A stretch of DNA of 64,000 nt from Flavobacterium sp. (GTDB lineage: Bacteria > Bacteroidota > Bacteroidia > Flavobacteriales > Flavobacteriaceae). Positions 1 through 8,536 of the stretch are shown here, piece after piece. Every line of letters starts with the position of its first letter. Positions within the stretch are counted from its first letter, which is position 1. Where the stretch lies: positions 49,099 to 113,098 of the forward strand of contig JACMOK010000071.1 of NCBI GenBank assembly GCA_014378065.1, written 5' to 3'. The position numbers and the translations under genes were made by a program. Under the pieces are notes generated by a model. That model saw only the letters and a program-made list of their open reading frames with translations. It was not told the origin of the DNA and ran no database searches.

Positions 1-570
1 GGCAATGCCATCGCCTTTAGTCCAAATGCTTATGGGTTCAATCTTGACCACCTTATTGTTGTGAAATACGCTCAATTTTCGGGAGTTAGTGATGATGTTG
101 TAAGTGTTTATATTGATCCTGCGTATATTACCGGAGAACCCAATTTTCCTACATTCAGTACGAATGTTGGTATGGATCAGAGCGGCAGTCTTGATCGATT
201 GTCATTCCGGCAAAATTGGACCAATGGAATGCCAACCGGCCGTGCGGGCTTAACTAGTGTAGCAACAACTTGGAATGCATTATCGTTTTTACCTTTGGCT
301 ACAACGAACTTTGATGCAAGCCACCAATTTTTGATTGGCACCGAAAATGCTAAAGAAGGAATACTTAGCCTGGCATCCGATTTTATAAAAGGAAATGTTA
401 TTTTAAAAATATACGCAACAAATGGAACCCTGTTGCACAAAGCAAATATAGCAATCACAAAGAATTTTAACGATTTCGAGATTACCCCGCTTCGCCACGC
501 TGGTTTTTATATCATTGAACTTAGCGACGACAGCAATAACAGATACACTCAAAAAATAATAGTAAAGTAA
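1..570 (+). CDS. T9SS type A sorting-domain protein, C-terminal part (5' truncated)
   Basis: The reading frame is open from base 1, so the first visible ATG-like codon is not the start; the N-terminus lies outside the window. The last ~75 residues look like a T9SS type A C-terminal sorting domain: a beta-rich stretch with 'LKIYATNGTLL', then 'HAGFYIIELSDD' and a basic 'QKIIVK' end, which in this family directs export across the outer membrane and is removed on attachment at the cell surface. The part before it ('IDPAYITGEPNFPTF') resembles the end of a lectin/LamG-like extracellular module but is too short to name. A hairpin terminator follows directly. Confidence 0.75.
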   Translation, partial: GNAIAFSPNAYGFNLDHLIVVKYAQFSGVSDDVVSVYIDPAYITGEPNFPTFSTNVGMDQSGSLDRLSFRQNWTNGMPTGRAGLTSVATTWNALSFLPLATTNFDASHQFLIGTENAKEGILSLASDFIKGNVILKIYATNGTLLHKANIAITKNFNDFEITPLRHAGFYIIELSDDSNNRYTQKIIVK

Positions 571-588
571 CCGTCAAACATTTTTTGT

Positions 589-618
589 AAAATCCGTTGT
601 AAAAAACGGATTTTTTTT
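589..618 (+). terminator. Rho-independent terminator
   Basis: An 8-bp stem (aaaatccg / cggatttt) with a 10-base loop is followed by a T run. It lies about 20 bases after the stop of the truncated T9SS cargo gene. Confidence 0.8.
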
Positions 619-795
619 GCCTTAAAATCAACCAATGCGAACAGCTATCCATTTGGTCTGTTATAAATACTACAATCTAATCTTGAAATTTCATAAGATT
701 ATTCCCATTAATCAGGCTAGTTTTGCCGAAATCATGCTGCAATCACACGAAGTCTTTACGGTAATGATATTAAAAAAATTAAAAATCGTTACACT

Positions 796-1350
796 ATGAA
801 AATTACCAAGAAAATGAAAATGCTTTTTATCATCGCAGTCGCTTTGGGTTTCGCCGGAAACGCGCTTGCTCAAAACAAAAAAGCCACCAATTACGATCAA
901 GGATTTCGATTGGGATTTGGCCTAAGTGGCGGATATGTTTTCGACGATCCGTATGATTTTGCTTTAGGTGCAGATGCTAGAATCCAATACGATCTCTCCA
1001 AAAGGTATTCATTTACACTTACCACAGGATTCACCAATATGTTTGTAACCGGCAAAAAAAATGACCTCGGATTTATACCCGTGAAAGCAGGTTTTAAAGG
1101 TTTCTTCTGGGAAGATCAGTTTTATGCCATGGGTGAAGCCGGTGCCGGTTTTGCCATAACCAATGGTTACGATCAAACGTCTTTGATTTTGGCCCCAAGC
1201 ATTGGGTACGCCAATAAATACTTCGATGTCAGTTTGCGGTACGAGTATTATTCCGATTTTCCTGTAGTCAAAACCAATGGCCTTAACACCGTCTACGGCG
1301 AAGGCACTGGTCAATTGGCTATCCGACTGGCCTATGGTTTTAAATTGTAA
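796..1350 (+). CDS. Small outer-membrane beta-barrel protein
   Basis: A 184-residue protein with a clear signal peptide (residues ~1-26, basic MKITKKMK start, hydrophobic core, cleavage after 'ALAQ'). The mature part is made of alternating aromatic/hydrophobic strands and ends in 'RLAYGFKL', typical of small 8-stranded outer-membrane porin-like proteins of Bacteroidota. Eight to ten strands can be traced ('FRLGFGLSGGYVF', 'RYSFTLTTGFTNMF', 'VSLRYEYYSDF'). No enzymatic motif is present. It stands alone and faces the PPK2 gene tail to tail across a shared terminator. A structural or stress-related outer-membrane role is inferred; the specific function is unknown. Confidence 0.75.
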   Translation: MKITKKMKMLFIIAVALGFAGNALAQNKKATNYDQGFRLGFGLSGGYVFDDPYDFALGADARIQYDLSKRYSFTLTTGFTNMFVTGKKNDLGFIPVKAGFKGFFWEDQFYAMGEAGAGFAITNGYDQTSLILAPSIGYANKYFDVSLRYEYYSDFPVVKTNGLNTVYGEGTGQLAIRLAYGFKL

Positions 1351-1357
1351 AATAAAA

Positions 1358-1386
1358 AAAGGCTCTGCATTGCAGAGCCTTTTTTA
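1358..1386. terminator. Bidirectional terminator
   Basis: A perfect inverted repeat (aggctctg / cagagcct, 5-base loop) has an A run on its left and a T run on its right. It can end the barrel gene on the plus strand and the PPK2 gene on the minus strand. Confidence 0.85.
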
Positions 1387-2262
1387 TTCTTCCCTAAGTT
1401 GGTTTTTGTAACTTTCAATATTATTTCTGACCGCCTCATCAAGCAACGGTTCTTGAATATCGGTATATTTTTGCATGACTTCCCAAATAATTTTACCTAC
1501 AATATAACGGGCCATCTCTTTATCATCAGCCGGAATCACATACCAGGGCGCATATTTCTTTGAAGTAGCGTTAATTGCTTCTTCATAATATTTCATGTAA
1601 TCTTCCCAATGATCGCGCTCTTTTAAATCGCCTACCGAAAATTTCCAATTGTGCTTCGCCTCTTCTAAACGCCGCAACAACCGCTGCCTTTGCTCCTCTT
1701 TGCTCAGATGCAAAAAGAACTTCAATACGATAGTTCCGTTTTGGGAAAGGTGTTTTTCAAAATGATTGATTTGCGCCATTCGGTTTTCCCAGAATTGAGC
1801 AGTAATGTCTTCTACTTTTTCAATTCCTGGCAGGTTTTCATTTAAAATATATTCCGGATGCACCCGAGTCACCAACACATTCTCATAATGCGTGCGGTTA
1901 AAAACCGTAAACTTACCTTTTTCGGGCAAGGCGAGATAATGCCGCCACAGAAAATCGTGTTCTAACTCTGAAGAATTAGGCGTTTTAAAACTAAGCACCT
2001 CCACGCCTCTTGGGTTAAATTCCTTAAACACTTCCCGAATCAAACTGTCCTTTCCTGAAGTATCCATCCCCTGCAAACAAATCAGCACACTGTAGCGATT
2101 GTGCGCATACATGACATCCTGTAACGCGCTGAGTTTGTCGCGAACGGCGTCGAGTTTGTCTTCCTTTTCGGCATCATCGGCTCCGTTTTGTAGCAAGGTA
2201 GCAACTTTGGATAGGGTAATTTTTTTTACCACTTTAAATTCATCGGGATCAATTGACTTCAT
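1384..2262 (-). CDS. ppk2: Polyphosphate kinase 2 family protein (PPK2)
   Basis: A 292-residue single-domain P-loop kinase. Walker A is 'GMDTSGKDS' (residues 65-73), Walker B region 'FNRTHYENVLV' (121-131), and the lid module is the basic/aromatic stretch around residues 195-230 ('RRLEEAKHNWKFSVGD', then 'KERDHWEDYMKYYEE'). Family knowledge: PPK2 enzymes transfer phosphate between polyphosphate and nucleotides; the 'FNR(S/T)HYE' form of Walker B resembles class III enzymes, which phosphorylate AMP and ADP. Length fits the one-domain class. It is monocistronic with its own upstream TAAATTTG element. Substrate class is inferred from motif resemblance only. Confidence 0.9.
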   Translation of the reverse strand: MKSIDPDEFKVVKKITLSKVATLLQNGADDAEKEDKLDAVRDKLSALQDVMYAHNRYSVLICLQGMDTSGKDSLIREVFKEFNPRGVEVLSFKTPNSSELEHDFLWRHYLALPEKGKFTVFNRTHYENVLVTRVHPEYILNENLPGIEKVEDITAQFWENRMAQINHFEKHLSQNGTIVLKFFLHLSKEEQRQRLLRRLEEAKHNWKFSVGDLKERDHWEDYMKYYEEAINATSKKYAPWYVIPADDKEMARYIVGKIIWEVMQKYTDIQEPLLDEAVRNNIESYKNQLREE

Positions 2263-2287
2263 GTAAATTCATTTATATTTATAGTTT

Positions 2288-2295
2288 CAAATTTA
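2288..2295 (-). promoter_or_regulatory. Probable -7 element of the PPK2 gene
   Basis: Read on the minus strand this is TAAATTTG, matching the Bacteroidota -7 consensus TAnnTTTG, 25 bases before the ATG. A TTG lies 15 bases further upstream, shorter than the usual 17-23. Confidence 0.45.
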
Positions 2296-2434
2296 AGAAA
2301 TATTTGAAGCCAATTCCAGCTATCCATTACAATTTTTTTTGCTCCTCGCCAATTTATATTTTTAAAACTTAGACAACGCAAAAAAAGATTTTCTTTGCTA
2401 TCTGGGCTAGGGAAACCAGTAAAATTCAACACTT

Positions 2435-3268
2435 ATGCATGCTTTTCAACTTGAATTGTTATTTCAAATTATAGGGATCGGCTCCGCTTCAGGATTACTA
2501 TACCATGAACCTTCCTTGTACTTGATTTCAGACAACGGAGCCTATCTTTACCAGTTCCAAACCCAAACGAAAGCGCTGGAAAAAACACTGCTTTTCGATA
2601 ATCCGGTTGTGGAGAACATTCCCAAAAAAATAAAACCCGATTTCGAATCCATCACCCATTTTGAAGATGACTATTTTATTTTTGGCTCCGGTTCAACGCC
2701 AAACCGAAATAAGATGTTTCAATACCATTCAAAAAACAAAACCATAAAAACCATAGACCTGACCAATCTCTATCTGTTGATGCAAAGTTTTGGCAATATC
2801 AAGCCAGAGGATTTTAATATTGAAGGCGTTGTTTTTACGGGCGAAATTTGGTATTTTTTGCAACGTGGCAACGCAGGAACAGGCAAAAATGGCATTTTCA
2901 CAGTGCAAGGTAGCAACCTCGAAAATGATTTCACGATTTTATACAATTCCTACAGACTTCCAAAGATAAAAGGCATTCAAAGTAGTTTTACCGATGCAGT
3001 TTTGATAAATGACACACTCTATTTTTTGAGCACCGCCGAAAATACCAAATCGACTTTTGACGATGGTGTTGTGCTCGGAAGTTTTGTAGGGCTTCTCAAT
3101 ACAAAGACGATGAAAATCGACTTTACCCAACAAATTAGCAGCCAACATAAGTTTGAAGGTATTTCGCTGTACCAAAGTACCGCCTCGACCATAGAATTTT
3201 TACTTTGTGACGACGACGATTCGGACAGATTACAAACAAATATATATAAGTTGGTGTTAAACAAATAA
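2435..3268 (+). CDS. DUF6929-like predicted beta-propeller protein
   Basis: A 277-residue protein without a signal peptide. Alternating short strands with recurring aromatic turns ('YLISDNGAYLYQFQ', 'DYFIFGSGSTPNRNKMF', 'GEIWYFLQRGNAG', 'DTLYFLSTAE') suggest a propeller-like fold; residues 69-100 ('PDFESITHFEDDYFIFGSG') and the 'FEGISLY' end resemble a family I remember as DUF6929, common in flavobacteria. No catalytic residues can be named. The C-terminus is acidic ('CDDDDSDR'). It converges on the ABC-F gene with only ~20 bases between, so the two may share termination. Function unknown. Confidence 0.6.
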   Translation: MHAFQLELLFQIIGIGSASGLLYHEPSLYLISDNGAYLYQFQTQTKALEKTLLFDNPVVENIPKKIKPDFESITHFEDDYFIFGSGSTPNRNKMFQYHSKNKTIKTIDLTNLYLLMQSFGNIKPEDFNIEGVVFTGEIWYFLQRGNAGTGKNGIFTVQGSNLENDFTILYNSYRLPKIKGIQSSFTDAVLINDTLYFLSTAENTKSTFDDGVVLGSFVGLLNTKTMKIDFTQQISSQHKFEGISLYQSTASTIEFLLCDDDDSDRLQTNIYKLVLNK

Positions 3269-3287
3269 TTTTTAAAAAAATTGAAGG

Positions 3288-4922
3288 CTACTTCTCAATT
3301 TCTCTCAAATTTTCCATTTTCTTGTGCGCTAAAAATGCTGCGATGTCTTCAAAATGTTCTTTTACACGTTTGTTTCCGAATTCAAAAACTTTGGTCGCAA
3401 GACCATCGAGAAAATCCCGATCGTGGGATACCAAGATTAAAGTGCCCTCAAAATCGCGAAGTGCTTCTTTGATAATATCTTTGGTTTTCATATCCAAATG
3501 ATTTGATGGCTCGTCAAGAATCAACAAATTAACCGGTTCTAACAACAATTTAATCATGGCCAGTCGCGTTTTCTCGCCACCCGACAACACCTTTACCTTT
3601 TTGGTTACATCATCGCCATGAAACATAAAGGCACCTAAGATATCCTTTATTTTCGTGCGTACGTCGCCCACCGCAATGTCATCGATAGTTTCAAAAATGG
3701 TCGCGTTTTCATCCAATAAGGCCGCCTGATTTTGGGCGAAATAACCTATTTTGGCATTGTGCCCGATCTCTAAAGTACCTCCGTTAAGATCGATTTCTTT
3801 CATGATTGCTTTAATCATGGTCGATTTGCCTTCGCCATTCTTTCCGACAAAAGCCACTTTCTCGCCGCGCTCGATGACAATATTGGCGTCCTTAAAAACC
3901 ACATGATCGCCATAAGATTTCGACAAATCTTTTACAATCACTGGATATTGACCTGATCGTACCGCCGGCGGAAACTTTAGTCGCAACGCAGAAGTATCAA
4001 TCTCGTCAATGGCTACAGGCACCAACTTTTCGAGCATTTTTACGCGCGACTGCACCTGCAATGTTTTAGAATAGGTGCCTTTAAAACGATCAATGAATTC
4101 CATATTGTCTGCAATCATTCGTTGCTGTTCGTCATACGCTTTCTGTTGGTGTACGCGACGGTCTTTGCGCAATTCGAGATAATGCGAATACTTGGCTTTG
4201 TAATCGTAAATCCTACCCATCGTAACTTCAATCGTTCGGTTGGTTATATTGTCTACAAATGCCTTGTCATGCGAAATCACCACAACTGCTTTGGCCGAAT
4301 TGATTAAGAAGTCTTCAAGCCATTGGATGCTTTCAATATCCATGTGATTGGTCGGCTCATCGAGTAAAATCAAGTCTGGTTTTTGGAGTAAGATTTTCGC
4401 CAATTCGATGCGCATGCGCCAGCCTCCCGAGAATTCTGCGGTTTGTCGGGCGAAGTCTTCGCGAAGAAAACCAAGTCCCAGTAAGATCTTCTCGATTTCT
4501 GCTTCGTAATTGATTTCTTCAATGGCATAGAACTTTTCGCTAAGGTCAGAAACCCTTTCGATAAGCTTCATGTAGGCATCAGTTTCATAATCTGTCCGTA
4601 TGGTCAATTGCTCATTGATGTCGTCGATTTCTGCCTTCATACTAAAAATTTCACGAAAGGCTTTCGAAGTTTCCTCCATGACCGTCACGCCATCGGTAGT
4701 CAGCAAATGTTGCGGCAGATAGGCGATGACGGCATCTTTTGGTGCAGAAATATTTCCGGAAGTAGGTTTGCTTTGACCCGCAATAATTTTTAGGAGCGTT
4801 GATTTTCCGGCACCGTTCTTACCCATCAAGGCAATTTTATCATTTTCGTTGATGGAAAATGAAACGTCACTAAACAAATTGGTTCCGCCAAATTGCACGG
4901 AAATATCATTAACTGTAATCAT
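3288..4922 (-). CDS. ABC-F family ATPase (ribosome-associated type)
   Basis: A 544-residue soluble protein with two ABC ATPase domains and no membrane segments. Domain 1: Walker A 'GKNGAGKST' (~34-42), signature 'FSGGWRMR', Walker B 'LILLDEPTNHMD'. A charged linker follows with 'DNMEFIDRFKGTYSKTLQVQ', the usual place of the ABC-F interdomain arm. Domain 2: 'GKNGEGKST', 'LSGGEKTRLAM', 'LLILDEPSNHLD'. Known members (EttA, Uup, YbiT and antibiotic-protection factors) act on the ribosome E site. The size and linker match the housekeeping YbiT/YdiF-like branch better than resistance factors, but that is inference. It is the last gene of a minus-strand run after the DUF2007 gene. Confidence 0.88.
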   Translation of the reverse strand: MITVNDISVQFGGTNLFSDVSFSINENDKIALMGKNGAGKSTLLKIIAGQSKPTSGNISAPKDAVIAYLPQHLLTTDGVTVMEETSKAFREIFSMKAEIDDINEQLTIRTDYETDAYMKLIERVSDLSEKFYAIEEINYEAEIEKILLGLGFLREDFARQTAEFSGGWRMRIELAKILLQKPDLILLDEPTNHMDIESIQWLEDFLINSAKAVVVISHDKAFVDNITNRTIEVTMGRIYDYKAKYSHYLELRKDRRVHQQKAYDEQQRMIADNMEFIDRFKGTYSKTLQVQSRVKMLEKLVPVAIDEIDTSALRLKFPPAVRSGQYPVIVKDLSKSYGDHVVFKDANIVIERGEKVAFVGKNGEGKSTMIKAIMKEIDLNGGTLEIGHNAKIGYFAQNQAALLDENATIFETIDDIAVGDVRTKIKDILGAFMFHGDDVTKKVKVLSGGEKTRLAMIKLLLEPVNLLILDEPSNHLDMKTKDIIKEALRDFEGTLILVSHDRDFLDGLATKVFEFGNKRVKEHFEDIAAFLAHKKMENLREIEK

Positions 4923-4969
4923 AAGAAATGGTAGGTTTTAAAATTATACAATCGTTTGAAAAACGATTT

Positions 4970-5188
4970 CTAGATGCTCATTCTGAATTCCTCGATTACG
5001 GGATTGGCTTTGGCAAAATCGGTTTCCTGAATAAAAACTTCGACTGCCAAATCCATATTGCCAAAACCGCCCAATCGCGCAGATTGTATGTTGTCTTTTA
5101 AAACGGTGGCAACGCCTATGTCTTCAATTTTTTGTTGTAAGGCTTTTGCTAAAATGTCACTTCCTGAAAATACTTTCATTAATCCCAT
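4970..5188 (-). CDS. DUF2007 domain protein
   Basis: A 72-residue protein that fits the DUF2007 'putative signal transducing' family: it starts with 'KVFSGSDILAKALQQ', has a central 'NIQSARLGGFGNMDLAVEV', and ends 'ANPVIEEFRMSI'. The ferredoxin-like fold with a hydrophobic strand 'AVEVFIQE' is expected for the family. No role has been established for it. It starts 8 bases after the stop of the DEAD-like gene and so is very likely co-transcribed with it. Confidence 0.8.
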   Translation of the reverse strand: MGLMKVFSGSDILAKALQQKIEDIGVATVLKDNIQSARLGGFGNMDLAVEVFIQETDFAKANPVIEEFRMSI

Positions 5189-5196
5189 AATGGTTT

Positions 5197-5862
5197 TTAG
5201 TTGTTAGTTGGGGTTGTTGGTTGTTCGTTGTCTAATTCTTCGTCTTGCTGTTCTTCCAATTCAAAAAAGACTGGCTCTAATAGCATTTTCTCTGCTAAAA
5301 TTTGTATTCTTTCGGTCAGTTGGTCTGCAAAAATAAGTCGCTGGGTTTTGGAAATGCTGTTGGAGATGCGCATGATTTTTGTTTCGTGACGCAATTTTAA
5401 AATCGGATCTGCGTCGTCAAGGACCAGCATTTTCAATCGGTTTACGTTGTAGCCCGCGGTTGTAAACATCTCGTTGAGTTTGTTTGGTGTCCCGATTAGC
5501 ACATCAATTCCTGTGGAAATATAATTTTTATCGTATTCCATATCGCCTTTGTCATGCACGCCGTACACCCTTAAATTGGTATAGTTGCCCAGCTTTTCAA
5601 ATAGTGTTTCCATTTCCAAAACTTTCGCTTTGTCTTCGACTATAATTAATGCCCGTGGCGATTCTTCGCCTTCGCAAACCAATTGCTGAATTACGTTTAA
5701 TACGATGGTGGTTGATTTTCCACTTTTCGCCGGCGCGATAATAATGCAGTCGGCGCCGCTTTTTAAGGTTGAAAAAGTTTCCTGTTGCAAGTCATTGGCT
5801 TGGTCCAAACCATTTTCAATGAGCGCTTGCTGGAGCTTTTCGTTTATTTTTTTTAGTTTCAT
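5197..5862 (-). CDS. Single-domain DEAD-box-like ATPase with degenerate motifs
   Basis: A 221-residue protein corresponding to only the first RecA domain of a DEAD-box helicase. Visible are a Q-motif region ('DLQQETFSTL'), Walker A as 'APAKSGKST', a motif Ib-like 'GTPNKL', motif II as 'LDDADPIL' where DEAD is expected, and 'LIFADQL' where motif III SAT is expected. The helicase C-terminal domain is absent; instead there is a short acidic/Gln-rich tail ('EEQQDEELDNEQ'). I chose the ATG at 5862 because the family-like sequence begins there ('MKLKKINEKLQ'); an upstream ATG at 5919 would overlap the regulator gene. It is probably co-transcribed with the upstream NtrC-like gene. RNA binding is plausible; unwinding is unlikely. 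Confidence 0.78.
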   Translation of the reverse strand: MKLKKINEKLQQALIENGLDQANDLQQETFSTLKSGADCIIIAPAKSGKSTTIVLNVIQQLVCEGEESPRALIIVEDKAKVLEMETLFEKLGNYTNLRVYGVHDKGDMEYDKNYISTGIDVLIGTPNKLNEMFTTAGYNVNRLKMLVLDDADPILKLRHETKIMRISNSISKTQRLIFADQLTERIQILAEKMLLEPVFFELEEQQDEELDNEQPTTPTNN

Positions 5863-5905
5863 ATTCTTTTTTAATTTGCAGATTTTAATATCTAACTTAT
5901 TTGCT

Positions 5906-7069
5906 TCATTTTGTAGCAAACATTTTTACATCGTTTTCTGAAATTTCGTTGCCACCTAAAATGATCAGCCGTTCTACCACATTTCGCAGTTCGCGAATGT
6001 TTCCGGTCCAATCGTAGGCTTGGAGCAAAGTAATTGCGGCTACCGAAAATAATTTTGGTGTCGTGCCCTGTTCAGAGGCGATTTTTTCGGTAAAATAGGC
6101 AATCAACACTGGAATATCTTCGCGCCTGTCATTTAAAGCCGGCACTTTAATAAGAATTACGGCCAAGCGGTGGTATAAATCTTCTCGAAAACGGCCTTCT
6201 GCAATTTCGACTTTTAAATTTTTATTAGTCGCTGCTATCACGCGTACGTTGATTTTAATGTCTTTTTCGGCGCCCACTCTGGTAATCATATTTTCTTGTA
6301 AGGCGCGCAATACTTTGGCCTGTGCCGACAAACTCATGTCGCCAATTTCATCTAAAAAAATGGTTCCGCCATCCGCGGCTTCAAATTTTCCAGCCCGATC
6401 GCGCACTGCCGAAGTAAAGGCCCCTTTGACATGACCAAACAATTCACTCTCAATCAGCTCACTCGGAATGGCGGCGCAGTTGACTTCAATCAGCGGAAAG
6501 CCCGCGCGTTCACTTTTTTCATGCAATTGATGGGCAACTAACTCTTTTCCGGTGCCATTGGGTCCGGTGATTAAAACCCTGGCCTCGGTTGGTGCTACCT
6601 TTTCGACCATTATTTTGATCTGGTTGATGGCTTCGCTTTCGCCAATCATTTCATAGTTTTTGCTGACTTTTTTCTTGAGGATTTTGTTTTCTACCACAAG
6701 TTGCTTTTTGTCTAACGCGTTGCGAACAGTATTGAGCAGCCGATTTAAATCGGGTGGTTTGGAGATGTAATCAAACGCACCGAGTCGCATGGTGTTGATG
6801 GCTGTTTCCATATCACCATGACCAGAAATCATGACCATGGGGATTTCGGGTTTGATTTTTTTGACCGCCTCGAGCAGTTCTACGCCGTCCATTTTTGGCA
6901 TTTTGATGTCGCACAATACAAGATCGTAATCGTATTTTTTAATTTTTTCGAGTCCTTGCATGCCATCTTCGGCATCTTCGACGATGTAAGTTTCGCTTTC
7001 TTCGGAAAGTATTTTTGTGAGTACCCGGCGGATGGCCGCTTCGTCTTCGATAATGAGTATTCTTGACAT
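5906..7069 (-). CDS. NtrC-like sigma-54 response regulator lacking a DNA-binding domain
   Basis: A 387-residue protein with two domains. Residues 1-120 are a receiver domain with phospho-acceptor Asp54 ('LCDIKMP') and Lys104 in 'ISKPPD'. Residues ~140-380 are a sigma-54 AAA+ domain: Walker A 'GPNGTGKE' (169-176), L1 loop 'GAFTSA' (216-221), Walker B 'GGTIFLDEIG' (234-243), 'RFREDLYHRL' and the 'WTGNIRELRNVVER' sensor II region. NtrC proteins normally carry GAFTGA and a C-terminal Fis-type helix-turn-helix; here the L1 loop has Ser for Gly and the protein ends right after the AAA+ domain. No sensor kinase gene adjoins it. DNA targeting is therefore unclear. Confidence 0.9.
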   Translation of the reverse strand: MSRILIIEDEAAIRRVLTKILSEESETYIVEDAEDGMQGLEKIKKYDYDLVLCDIKMPKMDGVELLEAVKKIKPEIPMVMISGHGDMETAINTMRLGAFDYISKPPDLNRLLNTVRNALDKKQLVVENKILKKKVSKNYEMIGESEAINQIKIMVEKVAPTEARVLITGPNGTGKELVAHQLHEKSERAGFPLIEVNCAAIPSELIESELFGHVKGAFTSAVRDRAGKFEAADGGTIFLDEIGDMSLSAQAKVLRALQENMITRVGAEKDIKINVRVIAATNKNLKVEIAEGRFREDLYHRLAVILIKVPALNDRREDIPVLIAYFTEKIASEQGTTPKLFSVAAITLLQAYDWTGNIRELRNVVERLIILGGNEISENDVKMFATK

Positions 7070-7083
7070 ATAGTGTATTTTTT

Positions 7084-7162
7084 TAGCCCCGATTGGAGAG
7101 GAAATCCTTTTGTTTTTTCTTTAAAAAATAAAAGATTGCAACGTAAAGCGGGAAATGGCTTC
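7084..7162 (+). repeat. Dispersed ~80-base hairpin repeat, copy A
   Basis: One of three copies in this window of the same element: 'tagcccc gattg', then 'gaaatcctttt', a variable A/T loop, 'aaaagattgcaacg', and 'taaagcgggaaatggct'. The inner halves (aatc-tttt / aaaagatt) and the outer ends (agcc / ggct) can pair into a long imperfect hairpin. The copy lies between two co-directional minus-strand genes and is oriented against their transcription. Confidence 0.85.
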
Positions 7163-7184
7163 TGAAGAAACGCAGAAGATTACT

Positions 7185-8489
7185 TTAATATTTCAACCAT
7201 TTGTACAATTCGCGCCAGGTTGGTTTTTTGCCGTACATCAATATGCCGACGCGGTAAATTTTGGAGGCAAACCAGACCACAAAAAAGAAAGAACTGAACA
7301 ATATTGTGATTGACAGTAAGATTTGCCACCAAGGCACACCAAACGGAATTCGCATCAGCATGACGATCGGGGAAGTCAACGGAATCATCGAGAATACTGT
7401 GGCGATTGTGCCATGCGGATCGTTCATCACAGTAAAAAAACCGATGTAAACTCCAAGAATTAACGGCATTATTATCGGCAACAGAAATTGCTGAGAGTCG
7501 GTTTCGTTGTCTACTGCGGCACCAATGGCAGCATAAAACGAGCTGTAAAGAAAATAGCCTCCGACGAAATAGATGATAAAGCAAGCGAAGATGGAAGCGA
7601 TGGGCAGGTTCCACAATTCTTTAAGGTAGAGCTGCGCGGTTGAGGCCATTTCTTGCGAAGCAGACTCCATGGCATGTTGCGAGATGGCTGACGTAGGTCC
7701 GACCTGCACTCCAAAAAATGCCGAAGCGGCGGATAGTAATGAAAGTCCGATAATTGCCCAGATAAAAAACTGCAGTATACCGGCTAACGAAGTTCCGATG
7801 ATTTTTCCCATCATTAGTTGAAATGGTTTTACGGAGGAAATGATGATTTCGATAATGCGGTTGGTTTTTTCTTCGATGACGCTGCGCATCACCATATTTC
7901 CGTAGATGATGATGAACATCATGATCAGATAACCGAAAGCTCCTCCAATGGCAATCTTGATTTCGTTTAATCCTTTTAAGGTAGATTCGCCGGAAGCTTT
8001 GGCCACGCTAATATTGACTTTGGCTTCCGCATTTTTTATGGCAAGCGTGTCCAGGTGTGCGTTTTCTAAATTGATTTTAGTGATTTTCTTGGCTATAAGG
8101 TCTTCGATATCTCCAAGAAAACTAAGGCTAGGACTGTCATTGGATATGTATTTAATTTTGTTCTGCAACGTTTTATTATCAATAGCTTTAGGAATAAAAA
8201 GCAGGCCTTCATAACTATCTTTTGTAATACTGTCTCTAAGTATTTTCATTGGTACGGCAGACAAATTTAAGTAGCGGTATTGGTCAGAATTTTTGAATTC
8301 GTCAGCGAATATTCCGGTTTCATCGTGCACTGCGATGGTTTTTACATCGGCTTTCATTGAGCTTAAATAGCCTACAAAAACAGCAATTCCGACAAACAAC
8401 AACGGACTCAGAAAAGTCATGACGATAAAGGATTTATTGCGGACTTTGGCAATAAATTCTCGTTTAATGATAAGGGTTAGGATGCTCAT
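7185..8489 (-). CDS. ABC transporter permease (NatB-like, ABC-2 type)
   Basis: A 434-residue integral membrane protein. It has an N-terminal transmembrane segment (~20-42, 'SFIVMTFLSPLLFVGIAVF'), a long extracytoplasmic domain (~43-175), and five further segments from ~183 to ~410 ('AFGYLIMMFIIIYGNMVM', 'IFACFIIYFVGGYFLY', 'LLPIIMPLILGVYIG' and others). The motif 'VIEEKTNRIIEIIISSVKP' between segments is typical of ABC-2/NatB permeases, whose characterised member exports Na+. It is directly downstream of its ATPase gene (gap 47 bases) and forms a two-component exporter with it. Substrate is unknown. Confidence 0.88.
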   Translation of the reverse strand: MSILTLIIKREFIAKVRNKSFIVMTFLSPLLFVGIAVFVGYLSSMKADVKTIAVHDETGIFADEFKNSDQYRYLNLSAVPMKILRDSITKDSYEGLLFIPKAIDNKTLQNKIKYISNDSPSLSFLGDIEDLIAKKITKINLENAHLDTLAIKNAEAKVNISVAKASGESTLKGLNEIKIAIGGAFGYLIMMFIIIYGNMVMRSVIEEKTNRIIEIIISSVKPFQLMMGKIIGTSLAGILQFFIWAIIGLSLLSAASAFFGVQVGPTSAISQHAMESASQEMASTAQLYLKELWNLPIASIFACFIIYFVGGYFLYSSFYAAIGAAVDNETDSQQFLLPIIMPLILGVYIGFFTVMNDPHGTIATVFSMIPLTSPIVMLMRIPFGVPWWQILLSITILFSSFFFVVWFASKIYRVGILMYGKKPTWRELYKWLKY

Positions 8490-8536
8490 TTTTATGTTTT
8501 AATAATTGGCGCTGTCGACTGAAGTTATAAATGCGA

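Noticed and set aside
7180-7614. 144-residue minus-strand frame overlapping the permease gene
   Set aside because: It is out of frame inside the well-supported NatB-like permease and has no independent signal.
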